Positions 1 to 8,274 of a stretch of DNA of 64,000 nucleotides are shown one piece after another. The position numbers were made by a program, and so were the translations under genes. The stretch covers positions 1 to 64,000 of the forward strand of contig NZ_QLME01000017.1 of the NCBI RefSeq assembly GCF_003259895.1, written 5' to 3'. The notes beneath the pieces were generated by a model. That model worked only from the letters and a program-made list of their open reading frames with translations. It did not search any database and had not been told where the DNA came from. This DNA comes from Halanaerobium saccharolyticum. GTDB taxonomy: Bacteria > Bacillota > Halanaerobiia > Halanaerobiales > Halanaerobiaceae. Every line of letters starts with the position of its first letter. Within the stretch, counting starts at the first letter, position 1.

Positions 1-119
1 ATACCTTGAAAAGGGGAGGTTGGCAAGTTTTAAATATAGATTGTTGATATAACAAGGTTTAGACTGAAAAATGTTCAAAAATATTTTACAGTACGAGTAA
101 GCTGGAGGAGGACTTTTAG

Positions 120-923
120 ATGAAATTAGCAATTATTGGCCTGGGCAACATGGGCCAGGCTATTATAAGTGGCATTTTAAAACAGAATATAATTACGCCT
201 GAAAATATTATAGCAGCAGACAAAAAGTTTGCTGAACCAGATTTTAAACTTCAGGATGAGTTTTCAGGAATAGAAATTACAGCTGACAATCAGGAGGCAG
301 TTCAGAAAGCAGATTACATTATTCTGGCTGTTAAACCACAGATAATTAAATTTGTGCTGGAAGATATCAAAAAAGATGCTGCTGCGAAAGTTATTATTTC
401 AATAGCAGCAGGAATTAAGACGGATTTGCTTTCCCAGTATTTTGGCTCAAATGCCAAAATAATAAGAGTTATGCCTAACACTCCGGCTTTAGTGGCTCAG
501 GGGATGAGTGCACTTTATTATTCTCCACCTGTTGAGGCAGATGAGAAAGCCTTTGTAGAAAAAATATTCAGAGCTCTGGGGAAAACAGCAGAGGTTAAAG
601 AAGGCGAAATGGATGCAGTTACCGGTCTTAGCGGCAGTGGTCCTGCTTATGTTTACCTTTTTATAGAAGCTTTAGCTGATGCAGGAGTATTAAATGGACT
701 TGATCGTCAGACTGCTCTAAAACTGGCTGCGCAGACAGTTAAAGGGGGAGCTGAGATGGTTTTAAGTACAGGTAAACATCCCGCTGAATTAAAAGATATG
801 GTCTGTTCTCCGGCCGGAACTACAATTGCTGGTGTTTCTGAGCTGGAGAGTAATGCATTCCGTTCAGCTGTTATTAAGGCTGTTAAAACAGCAGTTGAGC
901 GATCTGAGGAGCTGGGGAAATAA
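120..923 (+). CDS. proC: Pyrroline-5-carboxylate reductase
   Basis: This enzyme makes the last step of proline synthesis, reducing 1-pyrroline-5-carboxylate to proline with NAD(P)H in the cytoplasm. The N-terminal Rossmann motif GLGNMGQAI (residues 7-15) binds the cofactor, and the C-terminal dimerisation domain carries the conserved TGLSGSGPAY stretch. The length of 267 aa is normal for the family. A strong site (GGAGGAGG) precedes the ATG. The stop codon touches the tsaE start, so it probably heads or belongs to the tsaE-tsaB-tsaD transcript. I saw no convincing promoter in the 119 bases before it, and the window edge may hide one. Confidence 0.96.
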   Translation: MKLAIIGLGNMGQAIISGILKQNIITPENIIAADKKFAEPDFKLQDEFSGIEITADNQEAVQKADYIILAVKPQIIKFVLEDIKKDAAAKVIISIAAGIKTDLLSQYFGSNAKIIRVMPNTPALVAQGMSALYYSPPVEADEKAFVEKIFRALGKTAEVKEGEMDAVTGLSGSGPAYVYLFIEALADAGVLNGLDRQTALKLAAQTVKGGAEMVLSTGKHPAELKDMVCSPAGTTIAGVSELESNAFRSAVIKAVKTAVERSEELGK

Positions 924-1394
924 ATGAAGAGCAGTTATTCAATTATCACTGAATCACCTGCTGAAACTAAAGACTTTGGGAGAGAACTGGCAGAATTAAT
1001 TGAAATTCCAACTTTAGTTTTACTTAAGGGTGAGCTGGGTACGGGAAAAACTTTAATTATTAAAGCCGCAGTTTCTGCTCTGGGTTATCAGGGAGATGTT
1101 ACAAGTCCTACTTTTAATCTGGTTCAGGAGTATCAGGCTGAAGTCGAAATTATTCATATGGATCTTTACCGACTTAACAGCAGTGATGAATTATTAGATA
1201 TTGGTTTTGAAGATTATTTAAATAGAAATGCAGTGATATTTATAGAATGGCCGGAACTTGCCCTACCTTTAATTCCGGCTGATTTTATTTTTATAAATCT
1301 GGAAAAGATTTCTGCTGAGCAGAGAAAAATTACTGTTCGGGGGGAAGGAGAACAGAGCAGATTGTTAATAGAAAGGTTGAATAAAGCATGTTAA
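924..1394 (+). CDS. tsaE: tRNA t6A biosynthesis ATPase TsaE
   Basis: TsaE is the ATPase partner of TsaB and TsaD in making N6-threonylcarbamoyl-adenosine at position 37 of ANN-decoding tRNAs. The Walker A motif GELGTGKT is near residue 37 and is followed by TSPTFNLVQEY, a family hallmark. The length of 156 aa is typical. Its ATG abuts the proC stop codon and its end overlaps tsaB by 7 nt, which implies translational coupling. In many bacteria tsaE is likewise next to tsaB and tsaD. Confidence 0.95.
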   Translation: MKSSYSIITESPAETKDFGRELAELIEIPTLVLLKGELGTGKTLIIKAAVSALGYQGDVTSPTFNLVQEYQAEVEIIHMDLYRLNSSDELLDIGFEDYLNRNAVIFIEWPELALPLIPADFIFINLEKISAEQRKITVRGEGEQSRLLIERLNKAC

Positions 1395-2101
1395 TTTTAG
1401 GAATTGATACTTCTACAGATATTTTAGGACTGGCTTTAATGGATTCCGGTCAGCTTAAGGGAGAATATAATTTGAGTTTAAAAAGGCAGCACAGCGAAAA
1501 ACTGCTGCCTTTAATAGAAGAAATTTTTGAGCTGCTTGGTGTTGAAGCTGGAGATCTTGACGGAATAGCTGTGGCTGTTGGTCCAGGTTCTTTTACCGGG
1601 CTGCGGATTGGAATTACTACAGCCAAAGTGCTGGGGAGAATATTTTCGATTCCAGTTAAAGGAATCTCTACTCTAGAGATTATGGCAGCCGGGGCTGAAG
1701 GAGAATATATCCTACCTCTGCTTGATGCCAGACGAAAAAGAGTTTATTATTCTTTTTATCAGAGAAATGGGAATAAAGATAATAATTTTTTGAAAGAAGT
1801 TAAAAAAGCAGCAAGTGCCGGCATTTCTGAGCTGCCTCAAATTTTGAATGAATATCAAAATCAAGAAATTTCAATTATTGGAGAAAAGACCGCTGAAGTT
1901 AGAGAGCTACTGGTAGAGAATAACTTTAAAACCAGGATTTTTGAGGCAGAAAAGAATCTTCCTCGAGCAGCAGTATTAGCAAGATTGGGAGGAGATTATA
2001 TATGTTCCGGTCAGGCTGATGATATTTATCAGCTCAAACCCGCCTATCTTAAAATACCTCAGGCAGAAATTAACTGGCAGCAGAAATATGGCAGCAAATA
2101 A
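1388..2101 (+). CDS. tsaB: tRNA t6A biosynthesis protein TsaB
   Basis: TsaB is the ASKHA-fold scaffold that dimerises with TsaD in the threonylcarbamoyl transferase complex. The N-terminus reads GIDTSTDILGLALM, and VGPGSFTGLRIGI around residues 65-77 is the diagnostic family motif. The length of 237 aa is normal. It overlaps tsaE by 7 nt. In Bacillus the ribosomal-protein acetyltransferase gene rimI sits between tsaB and tsaD. Here only 16 nt separate the two genes, so rimI is absent from this operon. Confidence 0.94.
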   Translation: MLILGIDTSTDILGLALMDSGQLKGEYNLSLKRQHSEKLLPLIEEIFELLGVEAGDLDGIAVAVGPGSFTGLRIGITTAKVLGRIFSIPVKGISTLEIMAAGAEGEYILPLLDARRKRVYYSFYQRNGNKDNNFLKEVKKAASAGISELPQILNEYQNQEISIIGEKTAEVRELLVENNFKTRIFEAEKNLPRAAVLARLGGDYICSGQADDIYQLKPAYLKIPQAEINWQQKYGSK

Positions 2102-2117
2102 TATGGGAGTGGAGAAA

Positions 2118-3155
2118 GTGAATTATAAGAATAAATTAAAAGATAAAGACGAAGATATTTATATACTGGCTCTGGAGAGTTCCTGTGATGAGACAGCAGC
2201 TTCAGTTAATAAAAATGGGTTGGAGATATTATCTAATGTTGTTTCTTCTCAGGTTGATTTACATAAAAAGTTTGGAGGAGTGGTGCCAGAGATTGCCTCC
2301 CGTAAGCATCTGGAACTGCTGCTGCCGGTAATTGATCAGGCTCTGGCTGAAGCCGGAATTGAATTTAAGGATTTAGATGCAGTTGCTTCCACTTATGGTC
2401 CGGGACTGGTTGGTGGACTTTTAGTGACTTTGACTGCAGCTAAAACTGTTTCTCTGGCTTTGAATATACCCTTGATTGGCGTTAACCATATTGCCGGACA
2501 TATATATGCCAATTTTATTGCCAATCCCGAGATAGAGAAACCTCTTATTTGTTTAACAATTTCTGGAGGTCATACAGATTTATTATATTTTGAAGATTTA
2601 AGGGGCTACCAGATTTTAGGACGCACTATAGATGATGCTGCAGGTGAAGCATTTGATAAGATTTCTCGTTTTCTGGGACTGGGTTATCCTGGTGGTCCGG
2701 CTATAGAAAAAGCGGCCCTTTCCGGAAACAAAACTGCTATTTATTTTCCCAGAGCTGATTTAGGTGACAGTTATGATTTTAGTTTCAGTGGTTTAAAAAC
2801 GGCTGTAATGAATTATGTAAACAATGAAGAACAGCGGGGAAATGAGATTGACCAAAATGATCTGGCAGCCAGTTTTCAGGAAGCTGTTGTTGACAGTTTG
2901 GCCTCTAATTTGATTAAAGCTGTTCAGGAATATAAGGTTGAGAGTGTTGTTATCTCCGGAGGGGTTGCAGCCAATCAGCGGCTTAGAGAAGTAATAGCCG
3001 AAAGACTAAAAGAACATAATTTAGAGTTATATTATCCTCCCTTAGAACTCTGTACTGACAATGCTGCTATGATTGGAGCAGTTGCATATTATCAGTATCT
3101 TGAGCGTGATTTTGCCCCTTTAAGCCTCAGTGCAGAACCATCTTTGAAATTGTAG
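2118..3155 (+). CDS. tsaD: tRNA N6-adenosine threonylcarbamoyltransferase TsaD
   Basis: TsaD transfers the threonylcarbamoyl group to A37 of tRNA. It has the start ILALESSCDETAAS, the metal-binding pair H-x3-H in NHIAGHIY, ISGGHTD, and a C-terminal SGGVAANQRLR nucleotide-binding loop. I place the start at GTG 2118 because GGGAG at 2105-2109 sits 8 nt upstream and the resulting 345 aa matches the family. ATG 2103 is an alternative. Longer in-frame starts would overlap tsaB and add residues not seen in the family. Its stop codon overlaps the ribosome-binding site of the next gene. Confidence 0.95.
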   Translation: MNYKNKLKDKDEDIYILALESSCDETAASVNKNGLEILSNVVSSQVDLHKKFGGVVPEIASRKHLELLLPVIDQALAEAGIEFKDLDAVASTYGPGLVGGLLVTLTAAKTVSLALNIPLIGVNHIAGHIYANFIANPEIEKPLICLTISGGHTDLLYFEDLRGYQILGRTIDDAAGEAFDKISRFLGLGYPGGPAIEKAALSGNKTAIYFPRADLGDSYDFSFSGLKTAVMNYVNNEEQRGNEIDQNDLAASFQEAVVDSLASNLIKAVQEYKVESVVISGGVAANQRLREVIAERLKEHNLELYYPPLELCTDNAAMIGAVAYYQYLERDFAPLSLSAEPSLKL

Positions 3156-3164
3156 GTGATTAAA

Positions 3165-4517
3165 TTGAAAAACAAACGAAGCAGAGAAGAAATACTTTTT
3201 AAAACAGTTAAAGAAGATAATATTCTACCCATAACTTCAATCTGTAAGTTAAACTGTATCTTTTGCAGTCATAAAAATAATCCGCCTCAGGTTGAAACTT
3301 ACAGTTTTGGCCATCTAGAGCTGGAATTAATTAAAACCATGATTGAATTTTTGGATCCAGAGCGGGCTGTTTTTATAGGAGAATCAGCCAGCAAGATTAT
3401 AGAGGGAGAGCCTTTTGTTCATCCTGAGATTTATCAAGTTCTCAAATATCTGCGTCAGCGCTGGCCAGAAATTGAAATCAAAATTACTACCAGCGGCTCA
3501 TTTTTGGATCTGAGTCAAATAGCAGCATTGAAAAATTTAGATCCCCTAGAATTAAATATTTCTTTAAATGCCCCCGCTCCTGAGGAACGGGTTTTTTTAA
3601 TGAATGATTCTCGTCCGGATAATGTTTTTAAAGTAATTCCGAAGTTGAGAGAATACAAGATTGATTTTGAAGCAAGTATTGTTTCGATGCATCAGCTGCA
3701 GGGATTTGAATATTTAAATAGAACATTTGATTTTTTAGAAAAATATCTTCCCCGGAGTCTGAGGGTATTCATCGCCGGTTTTAGCAGTTATGCAGCAGAA
3801 AATTTAATTATTGATCAAAATCAATATCATCAGCTGGCCCAATTCATTGCTAAAAAAAGAGATAAATATTCTTATCCGATTATTATTGAGCCCCAGCAGA
3901 TTTCTTCTCTGCAGGCAGAAGTTAATGCTGTAATGACTGATTCAGCTGCCGAAGCTGCCGGTTTAAAAGAGAAAGATATAATTACTAAAGTTAATCAGCG
4001 GCAAGTTGAAAGCAGAGTTGATGCTTTTTATAAAATTAAGTCTGCTTTAAATCCTGAGATAGAATTTCTAAGAGCAAATAAAAAGATGTCAGCAATTGTC
4101 AGTAAAGAAAAAAATCAAAGTTCTGGTCTAATAATGTCTTACGATTTAAGTCTGGAACAAAAAAGAAAATTGAAGGCTTATGCTGAAGAAAGTAAGAAAG
4201 AACAGAATAATTATTTAACTGTAATTCTTTGTTCCCGGCTGGCCTATGATTTTTTAAAAGAATTTTTACAGCCTTATTTAAATTCAAATCATAATTTAGA
4301 ACTGCTGCAGACAGAAAATAATTTTTTTGGAGGTTCAATTATTGCTGCCGGATTGTTAACTAATCAGGATTTAATTAAAGCTTTAAGTAGTCTTGAAAAT
4401 AAAATTGAACGTTTAATTTTACCAGAAATAATCTTTGATTACTATGGGAATGATCTACTGGGAAACCATTATAGTCAATTAGAAGATGAATTTGGAACAA
4501 AAGTTATATTGATTTAA
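3165..4517 (+). CDS. Radical SAM protein with PDZ-like and DUF512-like regions
   Basis: This looks like an iron-sulfur enzyme of unknown substrate. Near the N-terminus is the radical SAM cluster motif CKLNCIFC (C-x3-C-x2-C), followed by a TIM-barrel-like region with GES and ITTSGS stretches. Around residues 255-300 a PDZ-like segment appears (AAEAAGLKEKDIITKVNQR). The remaining C-terminal ~140 residues resemble the DUF512 tail, ending LPEIIFDYYGNDLLG. Known DUF512 proteins usually carry the PDZ domain first, so this order is unusual. I chose TTG 3165 because AGGTG, overlapping the tsaD stop codon, lies 6 nt upstream; GTG 3156 has no site. The gene is tightly linked to tsaD, but that does not establish a role in tRNA modification. 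Domain assignments are by eye. Confidence 0.7.
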   Translation: MKNKRSREEILFKTVKEDNILPITSICKLNCIFCSHKNNPPQVETYSFGHLELELIKTMIEFLDPERAVFIGESASKIIEGEPFVHPEIYQVLKYLRQRWPEIEIKITTSGSFLDLSQIAALKNLDPLELNISLNAPAPEERVFLMNDSRPDNVFKVIPKLREYKIDFEASIVSMHQLQGFEYLNRTFDFLEKYLPRSLRVFIAGFSSYAAENLIIDQNQYHQLAQFIAKKRDKYSYPIIIEPQQISSLQAEVNAVMTDSAAEAAGLKEKDIITKVNQRQVESRVDAFYKIKSALNPEIEFLRANKKMSAIVSKEKNQSSGLIMSYDLSLEQKRKLKAYAEESKKEQNNYLTVILCSRLAYDFLKEFLQPYLNSNHNLELLQTENNFFGGSIIAAGLLTNQDLIKALSSLENKIERLILPEIIFDYYGNDLLGNHYSQLEDEFGTKVILI

Positions 4518-4644
4518 TAATATTAAAAAAACATGATTGCAGTCCATTAGAAAAACATTTAATGCTTTTCAAAGATTTAGAGACTTAAACTAGTCTAAGA
4601 GTCTTTAATTGTTTTAGATAGTAATTAATAGTCTTTTAGAGAGT

Positions 4645-4673
4645 TTGATTTTCCTTTCTGACTTAGATATTAT
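4645..4673 (+). promoter_or_regulatory. groESL promoter (sigma-A type)
   Basis: TTGATT at 4645-4650 and TATTAT at 4668-4673 are separated by 17 nt, a good housekeeping promoter. The predicted transcript would begin near 4680, just before the CIRCE element, which suits repression by HrcA. Confidence 0.8.
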
Positions 4674-4687
4674 GTTTACAGTGCTTA

Positions 4688-4714
4688 TTAGCACTCGACT
4701 CAAATGAGTGCTAA
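4688..4714 (+). promoter_or_regulatory. CIRCE operator (HrcA binding site)
   Basis: The sequence is a perfect inverted repeat, TTAGCACTC-N9-GAGTGCTAA, identical to the CIRCE consensus. In Firmicutes HrcA binds it and represses groESL until heat shock. It lies just downstream of the promoter and 42 nt before the groES start codon. The hrcA gene is not in the window. Confidence 0.97.
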
Positions 4715-4756
4715 TTACTATAAAAGAATATCATATTAGAAGGGGGTTATTTTTAA

Positions 4757-5050
4757 ATGAGTATTAAACCGCTAAATGACAGAGTTGTAGTAAAACATGT
4801 AGAAAAAGATGAAGGTGAAGAAAAAACTAAGGGAGGAATTGTACTTCCTGATACAGCAAAAAAAGATGAAAAACCACAGCAGGCAAAAATCATTGCTGTA
4901 GGCAAAAATATTGCTCCGGAAGGCGAAGAAGCAGAAGTAGCTGTAGGAGATACAGTAGTCTTTGACAAATATGCTGGAACAAAGGTAGAAGTTGATTCTG
5001 AAGAATATATTATTCTTTCAATCGAAGATGTTTTAGCAGTTATTGACTAG
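4757..5050 (+). CDS. groES: Co-chaperonin GroES
   Basis: GroES is the 10-kDa lid of the GroEL folding chamber. The sequence begins SIKPLNDRVVVKHVE, carries a glycine-rich mobile loop with KGGIVLP, and ends YIILSIEDVLAVID, all typical. The length of 97 aa is standard. AGAAGGGGG precedes the ATG. It is the first gene of the CIRCE-controlled operon. The protein is rich in Glu and Asp, consistent with but not proof of a halophile. Confidence 0.97.
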   Translation: MSIKPLNDRVVVKHVEKDEGEEKTKGGIVLPDTAKKDEKPQQAKIIAVGKNIAPEGEEAEVAVGDTVVFDKYAGTKVEVDSEEYIILSIEDVLAVID

Positions 5051-5159
5051 CATCTGATAGATTTTGAATGCTAGTTTATTTTACTGTTAAATAAATCTGA
5101 ACATTAAATTTTAAATTTTTACTTAAAAAATCAGTTTTAACTATACAGGAGGGTTTTAG

Positions 5160-6827
<1,668 letters not shown>

Positions 6828-6863
6828 GCCCGAACCACTCAATAAGTTAATTGTAAAATTCAG

Positions 6864-6902
6864 GGGTGTATTCTCTTTGATTAGAGAATGCATCCTTTTT
6901 TC
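6864..6902 (+). terminator. groESL rho-independent terminator
   Basis: A stem of about 13 bp (GGGTGTATTCTCT paired with AGAGAATGCATCC, with wobble pairs) and a TTGATT loop is followed by a run of six T. Confidence 0.88.
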
Positions 6903-6930
6903 TATTTATCAAAATAAAAATAACCTTGTT

Positions 6931-7132
6931 CATCCGTAATAAAATGAAGAATTAGAGTGCCGGATTCGATATCCTAATACTGACTCGACCATGCGTAATA
7001 AAATGAAGAGTTAGAGTGACGGATTCGATATCCTAATGCTGACTCGACCATCCGTAATAAAATGAAGAGTTAGAGTGACGGATTCGATATCCTAATGCTG
7101 ACTCGACCATCCGTAATAAAATGAAGAGTCAG
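6931..7132. repeat. 59-bp direct tandem repeat, three full units plus a partial fourth
   Basis: Units begin at 6931, 6990, 7049 and 7108, an exact 59-nt period. The fourth is cut after about 25 nt. Units 2 and 3 differ at one base; unit 1 differs from unit 3 at three. Each unit contains a GGATTCGATATCC hairpin nested inside GAGTTAG...CTGACTC arms, and CTGACTC can also pair forward with the next unit's GAGTTAG (exactly GAGTCAG at the last junction). There are no spacers, so it is not a CRISPR array, and no reading frame runs through it. It lies in the gap between the groEL terminator and the PPDK regulator gene. Function unknown. Confidence 0.95.
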
Positions 7133-7447
7133 TGAAAATTTTTCTGCTTTTAAAAAAGGATTTTTTTAATGGACAGAGAATAAATATTAATAAGAGAAAA
7201 CTATTTAGCTGTGAAAGTTTAAATTAAAGTTTTTCATTATAATAATTCCTTTAAAATGTAGTTGTTTGAATAAAATAAGAGAGGCAATAAGTTATCTATT
7301 AAATACTTTGCTTTAAATTTTCACAATTTTTCGCGAAAAGAGAAGGTTTATTTTTCAAAAAATAGAGATAAAATACAGGTGGTGGTAGTAAAAAGATAAG
7401 GAGTAAAGACAATTCATAAAAAAAGCTCAGTAGGATAAGGTGATTAT
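7133..7447 (+). other. AT-rich intergenic stretch before the PPDK operon
   Basis: This stretch has no gene that I can support. It holds a perfect 12-nt palindrome, TTTTCGCGAAAA, at 7328-7339, and a -10-like TAAAAT at 7369-7374 with no good -35. The palindrome lies just upstream of where that promoter would sit and could be an operator. The rest shows nothing recognisable. Confidence 0.5.
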
Positions 7448-8257
7448 ATGAAAAAAAATTTCTTAGTCTATGTATTATCAGACTCTGTAGGAGAAACTGC
7501 AGAACAGGTGGCAAGAGCTGCAGCAGAACAGTATAAAGATACAGATTATGATATTAAGAAATATCCTTATGTTGAAAGCAAAGAAAAAGTTGATAATATT
7601 ATAGAAAACCTTAATTCAGAAAATTCAATTTTTGTCTATACCATTGTTAATAAAGAAATATCTGAATATCTGCGGCAAAAATGCGAAAAAAAAGGGGTCC
7701 CCTATATTGATGTTATGGATCCCTGTCTGGAGACTTTTACTAAATTTTTGGATAAGGAACCTGTAAGGGAATCTGGAGTTATTCGCAAACTTGATGAAGA
7801 TTATTTTAAAAGAGTAGAAGCTGTAGAATTTGCTGTAAAATATGATGATGGTAAAGATCCACGCGGAATTTTAAAAGCAGATATAGTTTTAATTGGAGTT
7901 TCACGGTCCTCAAAAACTCCTTTAAGTATGTATCTTGCTCATAAAAATTACAAAGTTGTTAATATTCCGCTGGTTAAAGGTTCTAAAGTTCCTGATCAAT
8001 TATTTGAAGTTCCCAGAAAGAAAATTATTGGGCTGATGATTGATCCGTCTGATTTAATAGAAATTCGCCGGGAAAGAATCAGGGTTTTAGGACTTGACAA
8101 TAGTGTAGATTATGTATCAGTAGAAAAAATTTATGAAGAACTGGATTATGCTGAGAGAATAATGAGAAAAATTGGCTGTCCGGTAATTGATATGACTAAA
8201 AAGGCTGTCGAAGAAGCAGCCAATCTAGTTATTGATATCATAAACGATCTTAACTAA
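7448..8257 (+). CDS. Pyruvate,phosphate dikinase regulatory kinase/phosphatase (DUF299/PDRP)
   Basis: This bifunctional protein phosphorylates the regulatory threonine of PPDK with ADP and removes that phosphate with inorganic phosphate. The N-terminus YVLSDSVGETAEQVARAA and the P-loop-like GVSRSSKTP at residues 150-158 identify the family. The length of 269 aa is normal. It ends 17 nt before ppdK, its expected target, which retains the threonine two residues before the catalytic histidine. Homologues include B. subtilis YqfL and E. coli PpsR. PPDK rather than PEP synthetase is its partner here, judged from the neighbour. Confidence 0.93.
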   Translation: MKKNFLVYVLSDSVGETAEQVARAAAEQYKDTDYDIKKYPYVESKEKVDNIIENLNSENSIFVYTIVNKEISEYLRQKCEKKGVPYIDVMDPCLETFTKFLDKEPVRESGVIRKLDEDYFKRVEAVEFAVKYDDGKDPRGILKADIVLIGVSRSSKTPLSMYLAHKNYKVVNIPLVKGSKVPDQLFEVPRKKIIGLMIDPSDLIEIRRERIRVLGLDNSVDYVSVEKIYEELDYAERIMRKIGCPVIDMTKKAVEEAANLVIDIINDLN

Positions 8258-8274
8258 TAAAAGGAGGGGTTTTG

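Noticed and set aside
41-55. Operator TTGTTGATATAACAA before proC
   Set aside because: The five-base arms are short and typical of AT-rich DNA; it does not match the Rex consensus well and no promoter can be placed confidently.
4099-4338. Minus-strand gene inside the radical SAM gene
   Set aside because: It is fully embedded in a longer gene on the other strand and has no start site or family features.
6931-7132. CRISPR array
   Set aside because: The 59-bp units are directly contiguous with no variable spacers, and no cas genes are present.
6931-7132. TRAP binding site made of GAG/TAG triplets
   Set aside because: Each unit has only two or three such triplets with irregular spacing; TRAP needs about 8-11 evenly spaced by 2-3 nt.
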